From: Oscheius onirici
Taxonomy: Eukaryota > Nematoda > Chromadorea > Rhabditida > Rhabditidae
Direction: 5' to 3'
DNA length: 64,000 nt
Assembly: GCA_932521025.1 (NCBI GenBank)
Contig: OW051468.1
Coordinates: 9,300,064 to 9,364,063 of the forward strand
Below, piece after piece: positions 45,490 through 59,380 of the stretch. Under the pieces are notes generated by a model that was not told where the DNA came from, searched no databases, and saw only the letters and a list, made by a program, of their open reading frames with translations. Both the position numbers and the translations under genes were made by a program. How positions within the stretch are numbered: the stretch's first letter is position 1; every line of letters starts with the position of its first letter.

Positions 45490-46957
45490 CTGAAAATGGG
45501 AACTATTTTCAAGAGGAATCCCAGAATCGTGCTCATTCTTTTTTTTTAGATAAAAAAAAGGGAACACTTTCCAGGCTCTGCGTTCGGAAGTAGAAATGAA
45601 CAACGAGTTTCTTAGGGTTTCAATTAGATAGTCAGATTCGAAAATAGATTGTGTCCTGTACTTTACTTTATCTGTTTGGAAACTTGGCTAAAAACGTACC
45701 GAAGAGACTGGTCCACTGGTGAAGGGCGCTGACGACTCTTCTTGACTCGAGACTCTCTGGAACACAGTTCTCTTATCTCAATCACAAGGAACAAGAAAAA
45801 CTGGAACAAATAAGAAGAGAGAGGAGAGAGACACATGCTCAGTTGATCGTTAAACTTTTTACACCTAGATCATTTCAAGTCTTCTTTTGAAAGCTGAGAT
45901 TAGATAACTCGCGAGAGAGAGAGAGAAGGAGGAAAAGACGGTTTGTTGAGATACCTTGCGAGAGTTTTCTGTTTATAAACCGGGGCGGCAGCGACACATT
46001 TTTCAAGGGATTTGTCATTGAGAGAAGACTCGCAGGAGAGAAGAAACCAGTCAGGGAGAACGATTGGAGGGAGCCAAGATGCTACTGATTAGTCTTGCAG
46101 ATGTTTTTGAGGAAGGTTTGGAGAAGAGAGAGACGCACATTTATAATGTAGGGGATTGCAAACATTCATGGGTCATCTTGTCTTTGTCTAGCCTTTGGAC
46201 TTCGTAAAACTGTTTTTAGAAGAAGCTGTGACGAGATCAAACCTTTCGACGATTTAAACAACATATCCACAAGAATCCAAGCCATGGCCGTTTATTCGAA
46301 AATCAGCTGATCCTGCTCAAAAACACTGAATGTAAACAAAGGAACTACTGGGTGCAGTTGGACGGAATAAAGAGACAAAACATAGAGAAGCTCAAATTTG
46401 TAAAATTGACCACATTTAAATTAATAAAAGTTCGGTCCACTACAAGCTACCTACAAGGATATGTATGAGAAAGAAACTAGAGAAAAAAGGCTATAATTAG
46501 CGGCGACTAAAAACGCCTGGGATAGGGAATGGCAGGAGTGAAGGGCTTCAGCCAGGCGGGCGGGACTTTCCTGCGTCTCTGGTCAGCTGTCTGTCGCTGG
46601 CCGCCTTTCAATCCCACAAACTGCCTCTGGCTGCAAAACTGCACTCATAAACGGCTATTTGGATTAGGAAGGGCTGTGGGACAAGACGATCGAAAAATCA
46701 GTGACTGAGAGAGAGACAGAGAGAGGACGACAAGAAAACTCAATTCTGAAACGAACTGTTTCACAAGCCAGGCATTGTGCAAAAGAGACGTAATATTTTT
46801 AATGTTTACTCAAATTTGTCATAAGAAAAGAGGTCTGCGAATTACCAGAATCTTCTGGAAGCTCCGTTCATTTTCTTCTTGTCCTGTATTCGCGCTCGAA
46901 AGCCACAGACCCACTCTCTCTCTAATCGATTGCGCATGCGCTTATATTCTCCCACAC
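45490..46957. other. Divergent upstream region, NUDIX gene / CENP-B-like gene
   Basis: About 1.5 kb with several GA/GAGAGA tracts (near 45812, 45910 and 46708). A potential 5' exon of the NUDIX gene lies near 45706-45770 on the minus strand. No RNA gene, repeat family or clear promoter motif was recognised. Confidence 0.45.
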
Positions 46958-47833
46958 ATGGATTTCTCCGTTCAAATCAAGCCCGATTTGGATGCCGTCA
47001 TCAAGCTGGAGGATCTTGTTCGATTGTCTGGACAGGCTCCTTGTGAGAATCCTGAAGAACATGGCATTCCAGCTGAAGCTCTATTCGGAACTGAAGAACC
47101 TCCTGGAAAGAACAAGAAGAAAAAGAAGAGAAAGGCCACTGAAAAAGATCCTGTCGATATAGACACTATTTTGAAGAATCTTGTAAAAGAGGTAATTTCT
47201 CTCATTTTTTTCCAAACTTACGTAGAAAAATAGGAAACTTCTGGCACAACCAATGAGCCGCCGAGCAAAAGAAAAAGCTACGACATTGAATTCAAGCTGA
47301 CTGCCGTCGAATACGCTGAAACTTTTAGCAAGAAAAAGGCTGCCGATCGGTTTAATGTGGACCGAAGGCAGATTCAGTTGTGGTGTCAGAAGAAGGACTT
47401 ACTTCAGCAGCAATTGTGAGCAAACTCGGTCGAAATCTGCAAAAAAACCTCTTCAGAACTTCGACCGAGGAAGGGGTTGTGAAGAAACGTCTGGCCGGAG
47501 CTGGCCGTTCGGTAAATGACTGGAATCTCGACTTCCATCTGATGACTTGGCTTGACAAGATGAAAGACGAGGGTGTATCCATTTCCCGGGCAAATATTCA
47601 GGAAAAGGCCAAGGAATTAGCTCAGAGCAAAGATTTCAAGGTAATTTAGACCATTTTCGATCCAAAACAACTTTTAGGCGAGTAATGGATGGCTGGAAAG
47701 ATTTCTCAAACGTTATAGTCAGTCGAAATTGTTTTGGAAAAATGCCGAAACAAATCCAGACATTTTCGCTGACGTAAAGACTGAAAATGCTGACGAAGAC
47801 TGTTCAAATCTGGAAAAATTTCTAACCGACTGA
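46958..47833 (+). CDS. CENP-B/pogo-type DNA-binding domain protein without transposase domain
   Basis: Four exons (46958-47191, 47234-47415, 47457-47640, 47678-47833) give 251 aa. After a lysine-rich patch (KKKKKRK, a likely nuclear signal) comes a psq/pogo-like helix-turn-helix: SYDIEFKLTAVEYAETFSKK followed by AADRFNVDRRQIQLWCQK. The second half is a CENP-B-type HTH: the run VVKKRLAGAGRSV, then DWNLDFHLMTWLDKM, VSISRANIQEKAKELA, and finally ASNGWLERFLKRYS. The two together are the DNA-binding half of pogo/Tigger transposases and of CENP-B. No DDE catalytic domain follows; the protein ends with an acidic tail. The frame is intact and spliced, suggesting a retained, possibly host-used DNA-binding protein. 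DNA target and role are unknown. Its stop is 53 nt from that of CDKAL1 on the other strand. Confidence 0.9.
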
Positions 47834-47886
47834 AATTTATAGAAAAAACCAAAATTCAACAACAACGGTGTAACAAACGTGTATCC

Positions 47887-49966
47887 TTACTTTAACAAAA
47901 AGAAGCTCAAGAGGGTCAAAATTACGGGCACAATGATAAAGGCAAAGATACGAATAAACCTGTTTTCAGTCGTCTCTTCAATTTCAGTCTCTTCGACTTC
48001 AGATTCTTGATTTTCTTCGCCGACTATCTCGGACATCATGTGAAATTTGCTGACGCCAGTGATTCGAACATCCATCCAGCTGCCAAGACGATCCATAGCG
48101 GCCGGGACCAGAATGTGCTCATATTGCTTGTTGTGGCCGACTAGGTGTTCTCCATCTGAAAAATTGGGCTTTACATGCTGTAGCCATCATGTGTGTTCTA
48201 CGCCGTTTTCACATTAGCTGAGATTCGCATCAAATGACTGAGGGCATCGGGGCAATTGGCACCAGATTTGTTGCAAAAAAAACATTTTTCTAGCATTCTT
48301 TTGATGACGAACACAAAGAAGAATAGCACGGAATCGAATTCGGCTCGTTTGACCACGTGTTGTCGCTACGCCAAGGCTACGAACGGACAGAGAAGAGGAA
48401 GAATAATCACCTGACGCTTTTTCACAGACGAGAACACGATGAACTTCTCCAACTCGATCGTTCGTATACCGAGAGTATTCTCTGAACAGTGCAGACATAG
48501 CTGCTGTTCTTTTCTTAGCTTCGATAGAATCAATCTGAACAGTTTTTTAAGGTGAACAAAGTCAGACGAACAAACTTTCTTCATTTTAGCAGCTGGAGTT
48601 CCCTTCCTCGGGTAGTACTGATTGATGAACAGCGATGGAAACTTGTACTTTCTGACTAGGCGCATGCTGTCTTCGAAATCGTCTTCATTTTCAGTCGGGA
48701 AGGCGCAGATGAAATCCGTAGCTATGTAAATTCCCGGAACACTGAAAATGGTCTTGTTTTGTAGTATGTTCAAAATCTTACTGCTCAATCATATAATCCA
48801 TAATCTTCTCGAAATGTTGGCTATTATATTCGCGTTTCATGTCTGTCAAGACGGCGTCACTTCCGGATTGAACCGGGATGTGGAGGAAGGAATAAACGCG
48901 GGGATGGTTCAAGATTTCTGCCATTTCCTGAAATTATAATATTTTACCGACAAAAACTGGCAAACTTTGAGATAATCCAGAATATACGGCGGATTGGTCA
49001 TTCCGAGACGCATCATGCAGTCTTCGGGAATTATTTTAACCAGTTCATTGAGAAGATCGGGCAGTACGAGATCGAGATCTCGGCCCCAGGCTCCGAGATC
49101 TTCGGACGTCAGCCACAATTCTTTCACTCCGTCACGTTCAAATGCTGTTTTTGCCTAAATTCGTATTGTTTAGGCATTAGGGAGAAAACACACCTGTTCG
49201 ACAAGCTCCTCGAGCGGATAGCTCTTCAAGTCTCCTCGTGCCATCTTTGTTTTGCAATAAGTGCAATGATTTAGACAGCCAGTATTTATCGCCAGCACCT
49301 CGACGAGGGCATTTTTCCTCATTTTTGGAAGAGAAAGCCCGGCATCCGGACGATTTCGGCTCAACAGACGGACTGTGTTTCCTTTCAGCGTTTCTTCAAC
49401 AACTTCCAGAATTCGATCAATTTGCTTCACGCCGACTATGGAGACGTCTTTCAGCCAGGGCTCTTCTGGTGCAGCTTGAGAGACACATCCGGCCATGACG
49501 ACTCGCTTGCCGAGCTTCTGTCCTTCTTCGACCTTGTTGCTGGCCTAAAATGGGGTTTTGTTGCTGAACTGAGTTTTTTAATGAATTACTTGTGTTTCTG
49601 ATGGAGTTTTCACTGTGCAGCTGTTTAGAACCCAAATATCTGCATCTTGTTCGCGGTCCATTATTGTATAGCCGGCCTGAGGAACGTTGGTCAACAGATG
49701 CATATTCAAGTTACCTGGGCAAGTATTCCGGCCATGTATTCACTGTCACTTGCATTATGCGAACATCCCCATGTTCGCACGTAGACCGACTTCGTTCCGG
49801 GAACAAAAGAATCCAATTGCCCAGTCTCGGGAAGCTTTTGACGGCTGTTCCTGAAATGTAACATGTAAAATGGCTATAAAATAGCCACAAACCTGATTTT
49901 GACGCTGATTCCGTCTTTCGGGAGTCGTGGTCCGACAGCTCCGTCAAAATCTTCTATATCTCCCAT
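47887..49966 (-). CDS. CDKAL1: CDKAL1 threonylcarbamoyladenosine tRNA methylthiotransferase
   Basis: A radical-SAM enzyme that turns t6A37 into ms2t6A37 in tRNA-Lys(UUU), improving decoding fidelity. Nine exons (49966-49893, 49850-49715, 49676-49590, 49544-49194, 49154-48966, 48927-48782, 48741-48576, 48534-48411, 48155-47887) give 513 aa. The N-terminal domain binds the auxiliary cluster through [20 protein letters not shown] and MAGCVSQ. The radical-SAM motif CxxxCxxC is in [16 protein letters not shown]. Further family blocks are [22 protein letters not shown] and [11 protein letters not shown], then a TRAM domain. The C-terminus is a single hydrophobic segment ([20 protein letters not shown]), the ER tail anchor seen in animal CDKAL1 but not in bacterial MtaB. 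The ATG follows a tctttag acceptor directly. Confidence 0.97.
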
Positions 49967-50330
49967 CTAAAGACAAGAAATTTGAGCTTTTATGCTGACA
50001 TTGTGAGAAAAAAAAAGAATAAAATGGGGAACAAAGAAGGAGAAATTGAAATTGTTTGGCTTATTTTTTTGAATTCACAGGCATTTTGAGTGGGATTTCA
50101 AATATAGTTTTATTCGATTCTCAAACCAGAAACCGTAAAACGTGGCAATCCACAAGACTTTTTACAAGAAAACGGTGTTTACTTTTATTATATGTACATA
50201 AGTATTAGATTAAAGCAAAAATAAGAAAATATGAGGCCATTATGAGGTTTGTAACTGATGTTGAAAAAAAGAACTGACAACCGTAGACAAGACACAAATA
50301 GAGAGGCAATAGATAATAAAAGGCCGTTGA
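49967..50330 (-). other. Spacer between RhoGAP gene and CDKAL1 (same strand)
   Basis: About 360 bases, AT-rich, expected to hold the 3' UTR of the upstream RhoGAP gene. The short gap and the acceptor right before the CDKAL1 ATG are compatible with an operon. Nothing else seen. Confidence 0.45.
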
Positions 50331-53164
<2,834 letters not shown>

Positions 53165-53571
53165 TGTATTTTGACAGAAAAACTATGATTTTCTTCGCCC
53201 AATCGGCATAACACCTGAAAAAGAATAGTTCTATTAAATGGAGAAAAAAAGATGGGTTGAAGAAAGTTGGAATGTACAGAGCGAAGAGAGATGAGATTAA
53301 TATCTCTGAGTCATTATTGATCTCATTTTGGGTAATGGGCAATCTGCCAGACCTATACCAGGCCTCGTCCAGCCCCCCTCTGCCCGGTTCTTTATAGATT
53401 TTGCGACCGGGGCGCGCTTGCTGCAACCGGTGGTTTAAACTAGTCATTGCCATCGGCAAATACTGCCGAATTGGAAGGGTTATCTAGTCTCCATCCCCAA
53501 CACGATCCTAAAAAACTGCTGTGGTTTTCCCTCTTTTTGTTTTCCAGATTCTCTTTCCGAGATAGTTCTTC

Positions 53572-53953
53572 CGGTACTTTGGTAATACACGGAATACATT
53601 TGCCAAAAATCATTATTTATTGTTTGAAGCAATTGAGCAAATACAATTAAGGTACAAAATTTTATTATTCTAAAAGTCATAGAGGACAATATTCTGGACG
53701 GGTTTCTTGAAGTTGTATTTGTGGTTACCTTGAAGTGGTCGAAGCCTTTCTTTTCGATCTAATTCGTCTGGTTGCCTGCTCAACAATCGGAATAAATTGT
53801 TCTACCGTCCAGAATATTGTCCTTCATGACTTTTGGAATAATAAAATTGTGTACATTAATTGCATTTGCTCAATTGCTTCAAACAATAAATAATGGTAAC
53901 AATGTCAGTAATTGGCTTTTGGCAAAGGTATTCCGTGTATTACTAAAGTACCG
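53572..53953. mobile_element. 382-bp fold-back non-autonomous DNA transposon (MITE)
   Basis: The ends are CGGTACTTTGGTAATACACG and its near-perfect complement. Arms of roughly 150-170 bases pair almost fully; the right arm has about 20 extra bases after the first 40. A central loop of about 100 bases has no coding capacity. Six-base direct repeats TTCTTC flank it (53566-53571 and 53954-53959), a plausible target-site duplication. It sits between the RhoGAP gene and MGAT5. Confidence 0.85.
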
Positions 53954-54025
53954 TTCTTCCTTCTAAATCTCCATCCAGAAGCTCGAAAAATTTCATTTCA
54001 CAGACTTTTTTCCAGCAATGCTCCG

Positions 54026-56585
54026 ATGAGAACCAACAGAATTTGTCGCTATGTAATTCTCTTTGTCGGATTCTCCATTCTTCCCATATTTATTCTCTAC
54101 TATAAATTACCGGATCGTGTAAGTTCGAAGATATGCCACGTACACCAGAATTTCAGGTAAACCATCAAAATGTAGTCCGCAGATCTCCAATGTTTACCTC
54201 AACTCTATTCAAAAGTACGTTGTTTCCTTCTGTCAAGACATCACTCATTTCAGACGATACAACATGCGAGCTGACAGCAGAAGATCACTGGAACTACCCC
54301 AACTGTGCTCAGAAAATGAATTGGCTTCGAGAACATTGGCAGGACAATGTCTGCTTTGAACAGTACGGAGTGAATGGGAGTTTGTGTAGTAACCGTTTCT
54401 ATCTGTCCTACTATGAAGATCACTGTCCGACAATTGGGAAGACGAAAAAGTACCAGTCTTTTGAGGTGAGTGACTCTCCTTCGTGAGCAAAATAGTGGTG
54501 AAAAAGGCCAAATTTCACTCCAAATATGCTCAATTTCAGGCAAACACAAATCTCTCTGAACTTTTCGATCGCATGACAGACATCCCTGAAAACTATGCCT
54601 TCATCAAGAGGAGAATCGAAAGTCTGTGGCCGAAATGGATTGCTGCACTGGAAGAAATGAAGAAAAAGTATACGAGTCAGTTTGACAACTATCAAAAACT
54701 CAACGTAAGAATCCCTTTTTGTGCAGCTTTTAAACTCTTTCAGATCATTGTACATCTCGGCTTCCTGATGAAGGAGAACAAACTAAACTTTGCCAGTAAG
54801 TCAGGAGCTGGCGGTCCTTTGGGTGAACTGGTACAGTGGTCCGATCTGATCGCTGCTCTCCATCTTCTCGGCCACAATTTGTTCTTGACTACTGAGAAGA
54901 GTGCGCTCTTACAGTCAGTATTTTCTCATCTTCTTACCGTCCCTTTCAGAAACATTTATAATTTCGGCGGCGACGCACCTTGTCCCGGAGAGAAACATCT
55001 AAATCTCATTGTCACAGACATCATGGGTTTTCTTCGAGTCTTCCGACGGCAAAAGGCCTTTGCTTCTCAAAACTCGTAAGGGATTTTCATCATTTCCAAT
55101 TGTGTCCCAAAGACTCTGAAAGTGTCTTCAGATGCAAGTTTCGATTCGTCGACAGTTTCGGAACACACGCTGAGTTCAACAACAAGCAGTATTTCCTCAA
55201 GAATAGACGCTCATTTGGAGGTATTTTCTTCATCTCTATGTTATTTTATTATATCCAGGCTCAACGAAGAATCCTTGGGGTGGTCATGGTCTTCGTCTGA
55301 AACAGTACTGGACATTCTACCCGCACACTTCTGACAATAGTTTCCTGGGATTTGTCATTGAGAAGGACGAAAACACACCGGCTCTTTTCTCCCGGAAGAT
55401 CAAAAAATCTGTCCTAATATATGGGAAAGAACAGTACATGTGGGCCAACATGACTGATGTCATTCAGACTCTTTCCAAAAGCCACAGGGTGAGTCACTGA
55501 ACTGGTCAAGAGAATTTTCTCTTTAGGTCCACGCGACGGTGGCCGATGCCGCCGAGAGCAATCATGGCTTCGACAACGTCATCAACCACGGTTTCCTCAA
55601 CCAGACTCAGTTGTCCTCTCTGCTGAAATCTGTCACTGCCTTTGTCGGTCTCGGTTTTCCACTGGAAGGCCCGGCTCCTCTGGAGGCTATAGCTTCTGGA
55701 GCAGCCTTCATCAATCCACTCTTCGATCCGCCTCAGTCCCGAGCGAATACAAAGTTTCTTAGCGAGAAACCGACTCTCCGGAAAGTTTGTTTCTTCAGAC
55801 TTTGTTCTGTACTTTGTATTCAGTGGACAAGCCAGGTACCGTATCTGGAAAAGCTGGGAGAACCGTACGTCTATACAGTTGACATTCATAACGAGACCCA
55901 ATTGCGTCAGACTTTGGAGAGGATCGACACGGAAAATGTTAGTTTTTGATCAGTTTTACGCGGTCTTTTCGGGTTTTTAAGCTTTTCAATGTTCTGCAAA
56001 GTCGTAGTCCTCGATCTCCCCAAATATCGGAAAATTGAAAAATCTTGGACCCGAATTCGTATTTTCTTGGTCCAGTGTCCAGAAACATACCCGGTTTCAG
56101 AGATCAGCCTTCGTTCCCTCCGATTTCCGTCCCATTGGAATGCTACTTCGAGTGAATAAGATGCTCTTGAATGAAGACTTATGTGCCCCACTGCCTAGCT
56201 ATCCGCCCAGGCGTGTCTTACAGGTGAAATTTATGATTTACTTCGACTCTTTCCGTTCAGATCAAGTCGGGAAAGCAGTCCTGTGACGATGTCTGTGACT
56301 CGTACTCACTTGTCTGCGAACCGGCTTTCTTTCCTCTAATCAACCGGGAGGAGGTTCTCAAAAAGTGAGTACAAACTTGAATCTAAAGACTCCTTCAGAC
56401 ACTTTTCTTGTCCTTCAATCGAGTCGGATGAATCCGTTACTGCTCCTCATGACTGCATCCTCCAGAACAAAGAGAACCTATTCTCGTGTTCTAGTCCTCC
56501 GCCAGCCGATTCTGAACAAACGCGACTATGTCCCTGTCGAGATTCCCATCCAGTGTTCAGCTCCTTCTGTCAATCTTGTCTGTAG
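54026..56585 (+). CDS. gly-2: Alpha-1,6-mannosylglycoprotein beta-1,6-GlcNAc-transferase V (MGAT5)
   Basis: GnT-V adds the beta-1,6 GlcNAc branch to N-glycans in the Golgi. Thirteen exons from 54026 to 56585 sum to 642 aa. The N-terminus is a short type II anchor (CRYVILFVGFSILPIFILYY). Family blocks: YPNCAQKMNWLREHW, GSLCSNRFYLS, IIVHLGFLMKENKL, GGPLGELVQWSDLIAALHLL, a VDSFGTHAEFNN segment, FYPHTSDNSFLGFV, VLIYGKEQYMWAN, the core LSSLLKSVTAFVGLGFPLEG, then PAPLEAIASGAAFINPLFDP, and the cysteine-rich end CPCRDSHPVFSSFCQSCL. Order and spacing follow human MGAT5, which is about 100 residues longer. The ATG sits after a ttccag acceptor with a three-codon upstream ORF. C. elegans GLY-2 is the expected orthologue. 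Confidence 0.96.
55975..56045. repeat. Dispersed hairpin repeat, copy 4, degenerate (MGAT5 intron)
   Basis: AAGCTTTTCAATGTTCTGCA, AAGTCGTAG, a spacer, then AAATATCGGAAAATTGAAAA. It keeps the left arm and the CGGAAA end but the central arm is eroded. Confidence 0.55.
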
Positions 56586-57013
56586 ATTTTCTTCCCATCA
56601 GCTTTACCGGTCCGATCACAGAATATAAACCGCGTGCATTCTACTTCTGGTTTCACATATCTGCTTTATGCTTTTTTAAGCTTTACAAGAGAAAATTATA
56701 GACGTATCCTTTTCTAGTCCAAAAGTTACCAAACATTCAGTTTGCGCGGAAAAAAAAGTTATTCAAAATTTCTGGACTGCAAAGGTTCTTCCTTCGCTTT
56801 ATGCCATTTTTCTACTTTATTTTCCCTTTTTTTCTGTTTCAGCAAAGAAAATAAATAGTTTTAATTGTTGCTATGGATAAAAACGACATCGGTGGCTCAA
56901 CCGACACCTTACTTCTTACTTTTCATCACGTTGACTAATTGGTTAGCCCAACGTCGAATATCCCTTTTTTTATCGATTTTTCTTCAGTTGTTCATCGAAA
57001 TTTTTTGTTGCAG
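56586..57013 (+). other. Spacer between MGAT5 and TTC14
   Basis: About 430 bases, T-rich. AATAAA occurs near 56850. It ends with gttgcag directly at the TTC14 ATG. An upstream in-frame ATG at 56939 would add 25 residues but lies before that acceptor. No other feature. Confidence 0.5.
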
Positions 57014-58560
57014 ATGGAGGAAGAAACGAGGGTAGTAGCCTCATGTCGGGACCTCTTTTCCCGCGAGATGAGAGCTCCACAACGACCGTCAAGTTCACAA
57101 ACTGCCCCGGACTTTTTCTCACCTATACCGCCGTTCGAGACATTTGCCTACGATCTGTCGAGTGAACGAATCGAAATCCAGTTTGAGGAAGAAGTCCGCA
57201 TCGGAGACTTACTTTACGTGAAAGTCGGGCCGATAGATAGTGTTGGAGCAAGAGTATATCCGCTGTGCTTTGCAGAAAGAATAAGGAGAGATCTTTCACT
57301 GACTAAATTAGATGTAAGTTTTTAATTTTTTTTAATTGGCCGTGTTTTCAGTATCTCGTCCCCGTTTCATCCCTAGAACGACGAATCAACATCGGAGAAA
57401 CGCATAAGGCACGAGTGATTTGCGTAAAGCCATTTCAACTGACGTTGGAGGTATGTTTTTGGTTCTTTAGTCAACTTTTGCTAAATTGTTGGTTTTCTCA
57501 CTCTAAATTCACAAAAAAACCTTTCTTTTCCCATCTAACGCTCGTTTTATTGAGGCCGGTGCTGTTCCAAAAGTAGATCTTCCAGAATACTTCAGGTAAT
57601 AAATTCTACTTTCTTGTAAAACATTGTTCATTTAGGGAGTCGTTCGAGATGAAGTCTAAGCCAACGTTTGATGAATACATGACGGAAAATGCGAGAATAT
57701 TGAGAGATCCGTTTCTCTCGACGACTGTAGCAATGCCGGAAAGAAGTGCAGTTTCTTGCCTGACCGAAGAAGTGAAAGAAATCGTAGGCCATTCTTTAAT
57801 TTTTCCTAATTTTTGAAATCAGGATTTTGAAAAGACGGCTGTGGCAATGAGAAAAGCCCAAGACAAGGCAGAAGTCTGTAAGATCATCGCGGAAGCTGTT
57901 GCGAAGATGAAGGAGAAAGAATTCGATCCAGCGATTACCATGCTCAACGATGCCCTGAAAATATGTCCGGACTTCGCCGATTGTCTCGTTACAAGAGGAG
58001 CAGCGTGAGTTTTTTATATTTCTCGCGAGAAACATTGTTTTTCAGTTTCTACCACAAGAAAATGTACGAGCTGGCCGTGAAAGATCTCGAGAAGGCTGTG
58101 GAAATGGAACCAGCACATCCTAATGGAATCAACTATCTGACTACGGCGCTAATCCACTGGGCAAACGAGTGCGTGTTTTATTCTTTGCCATTGTTTCTCC
58201 TCTCTTATCGTATGAGAAGCACATCATATCATTGAGGTTCATGAACAAGAAGAATTACGAGCAGGCCAAGGCAAAGTATAAACAAGCGTTGGAAGTTAGG
58301 CCGGAAGATAAAGAGGCTCAAAAAGGTCTAGAGAAGATATGGCAAAAAGAGAATGAAGGTACAGCTTTGTATTTCTTAGAAACAAATGTTGTTTAGTCCA
58401 AGTTGTGAAGGAAGTCTCGGCTGAAGAACGACGGCGAGAAGAGAAGAAACGAAAGCGTAAAGAAGAAGAGGAGGCACACAAAAAGCGGGCTAAAATACGA
58501 GAAAATCGCGAAAAGCTGGCCGAAATGGAGAGTTTTATTGCAGCGCTAAAGAAGAAATAA
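57014..58560 (+). CDS. TTC14: Tetratricopeptide repeat protein 14 (TTC14), S1 plus TPR
   Basis: TTC14 is a conserved nuclear protein thought to bind RNA; its exact role is not established. Eight exons (57014-57313, 57352-57450, 57555-57595, 57636-57783, 57823-58004, 58046-58168, 58237-58358, 58397-58560) give 392 aa. The N-terminal half has an S1-like OB fold around GDLLYVKVGPIDSVGARVYP and INIGETHKARVICVKPFQLT. Then comes the conserved SFEMKSKPTFDEYM. TPR units follow: MKEKEFDPAITMLNDALKI with CPDFADCLVTRGAAFYHKKM, then YELAVKDLEKAVEMEPAHPN, and NYEQAKAKYKQALEVRPEDK. The end is a lysine/arginine/glutamate helix; the long RS-like tail of the human protein is absent. AATAAA follows about 30 nt after the stop. 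Confidence 0.93.
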
Positions 58561-59380
58561 CCTCAACTTTGTTGCCTTATATTGTTTCAGAATAAAATGA
58601 TGGGTATATATCTTCGATTTCAAGTCTGTTTCTTCAACTGCCTGTACTTTCCCATTAATCGATTTTTATTTCAACATTTGTTTTTTCCAAGAAACTTTCC
58701 CAAACCAAAGTCATATTCGGATCTTCACAAATCTCCCCATATTATTACCAATTTGGGCTTCAGACACAGAAACACAGACCTAGGAACAAATAAAATACAA
58801 GTTTAGCAATCATGGCTAGGGGTAGAGATTTCCCCCCTGTTGCGAAGTCAGATAATCTCAGCAGACTTATATCCTAAGTTACCACAGAAGATCTGCCCTG
58901 AACAATGTTCCCTAGTTGTTTTTTTTTCAAAACTGACTAATTATCTTCGTTGTTTCAAAGATGTTTTCCAAAACAACTTTAAAAAGCTCCAATCTTTATT
59001 GTCAATTAAAGCTTCGCAGTGAGACTAGAAGCAATCTATTTTAAATTGCTCCCAGGTCTGTCTGTCGGAAGCTTTAATTGGCAATCAAAATGGAGCCATT
59101 TGTGCGCACAATTAAGGGGAAAGGAGTTAGTGTAACAAGTTTATACAAGTCACTATTGGGAGACAAACAAGTGCGACGACTTTGCTTCTGATTTTGGTAG
59201 TTCCCATACAGAAACGGTTTGCAAGTGATCAGGCGAAGGAAAAAATGGGGGGATAGTAGGTAACTTTAGCCCTGGAAGGGCGTTGCCAACCTTGTTTAAA
59301 AAAAATCGATTAATAACTCTATACAACCAGACATCCATGACACCCTCCGAAATACACCAGAGTCTAAACTTAAACTTCAG
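58561..59380. other. Intergenic region between TTC14 and the 208-aa gene
   Basis: About 800 bases. Holds the TTC14 3' UTR, an inverted repeat (58981-59101, listed separately) and no gene that I can support. It ends in cttcag directly before the next ATG. Confidence 0.5.
58981..59101. repeat. Inverted repeat, about 35-bp arms
   Basis: Left arm AAAAAGCTCCAATCTTTATT, then GTCAATTAAAGCTTC; right arm GAAGCTTTAATTGGCAATC followed by AAAATGGAGCCATTT. The arms pair over about 35 bases with several mismatches around a loop of about 50 bases. Probably an old fold-back element. Confidence 0.65.
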
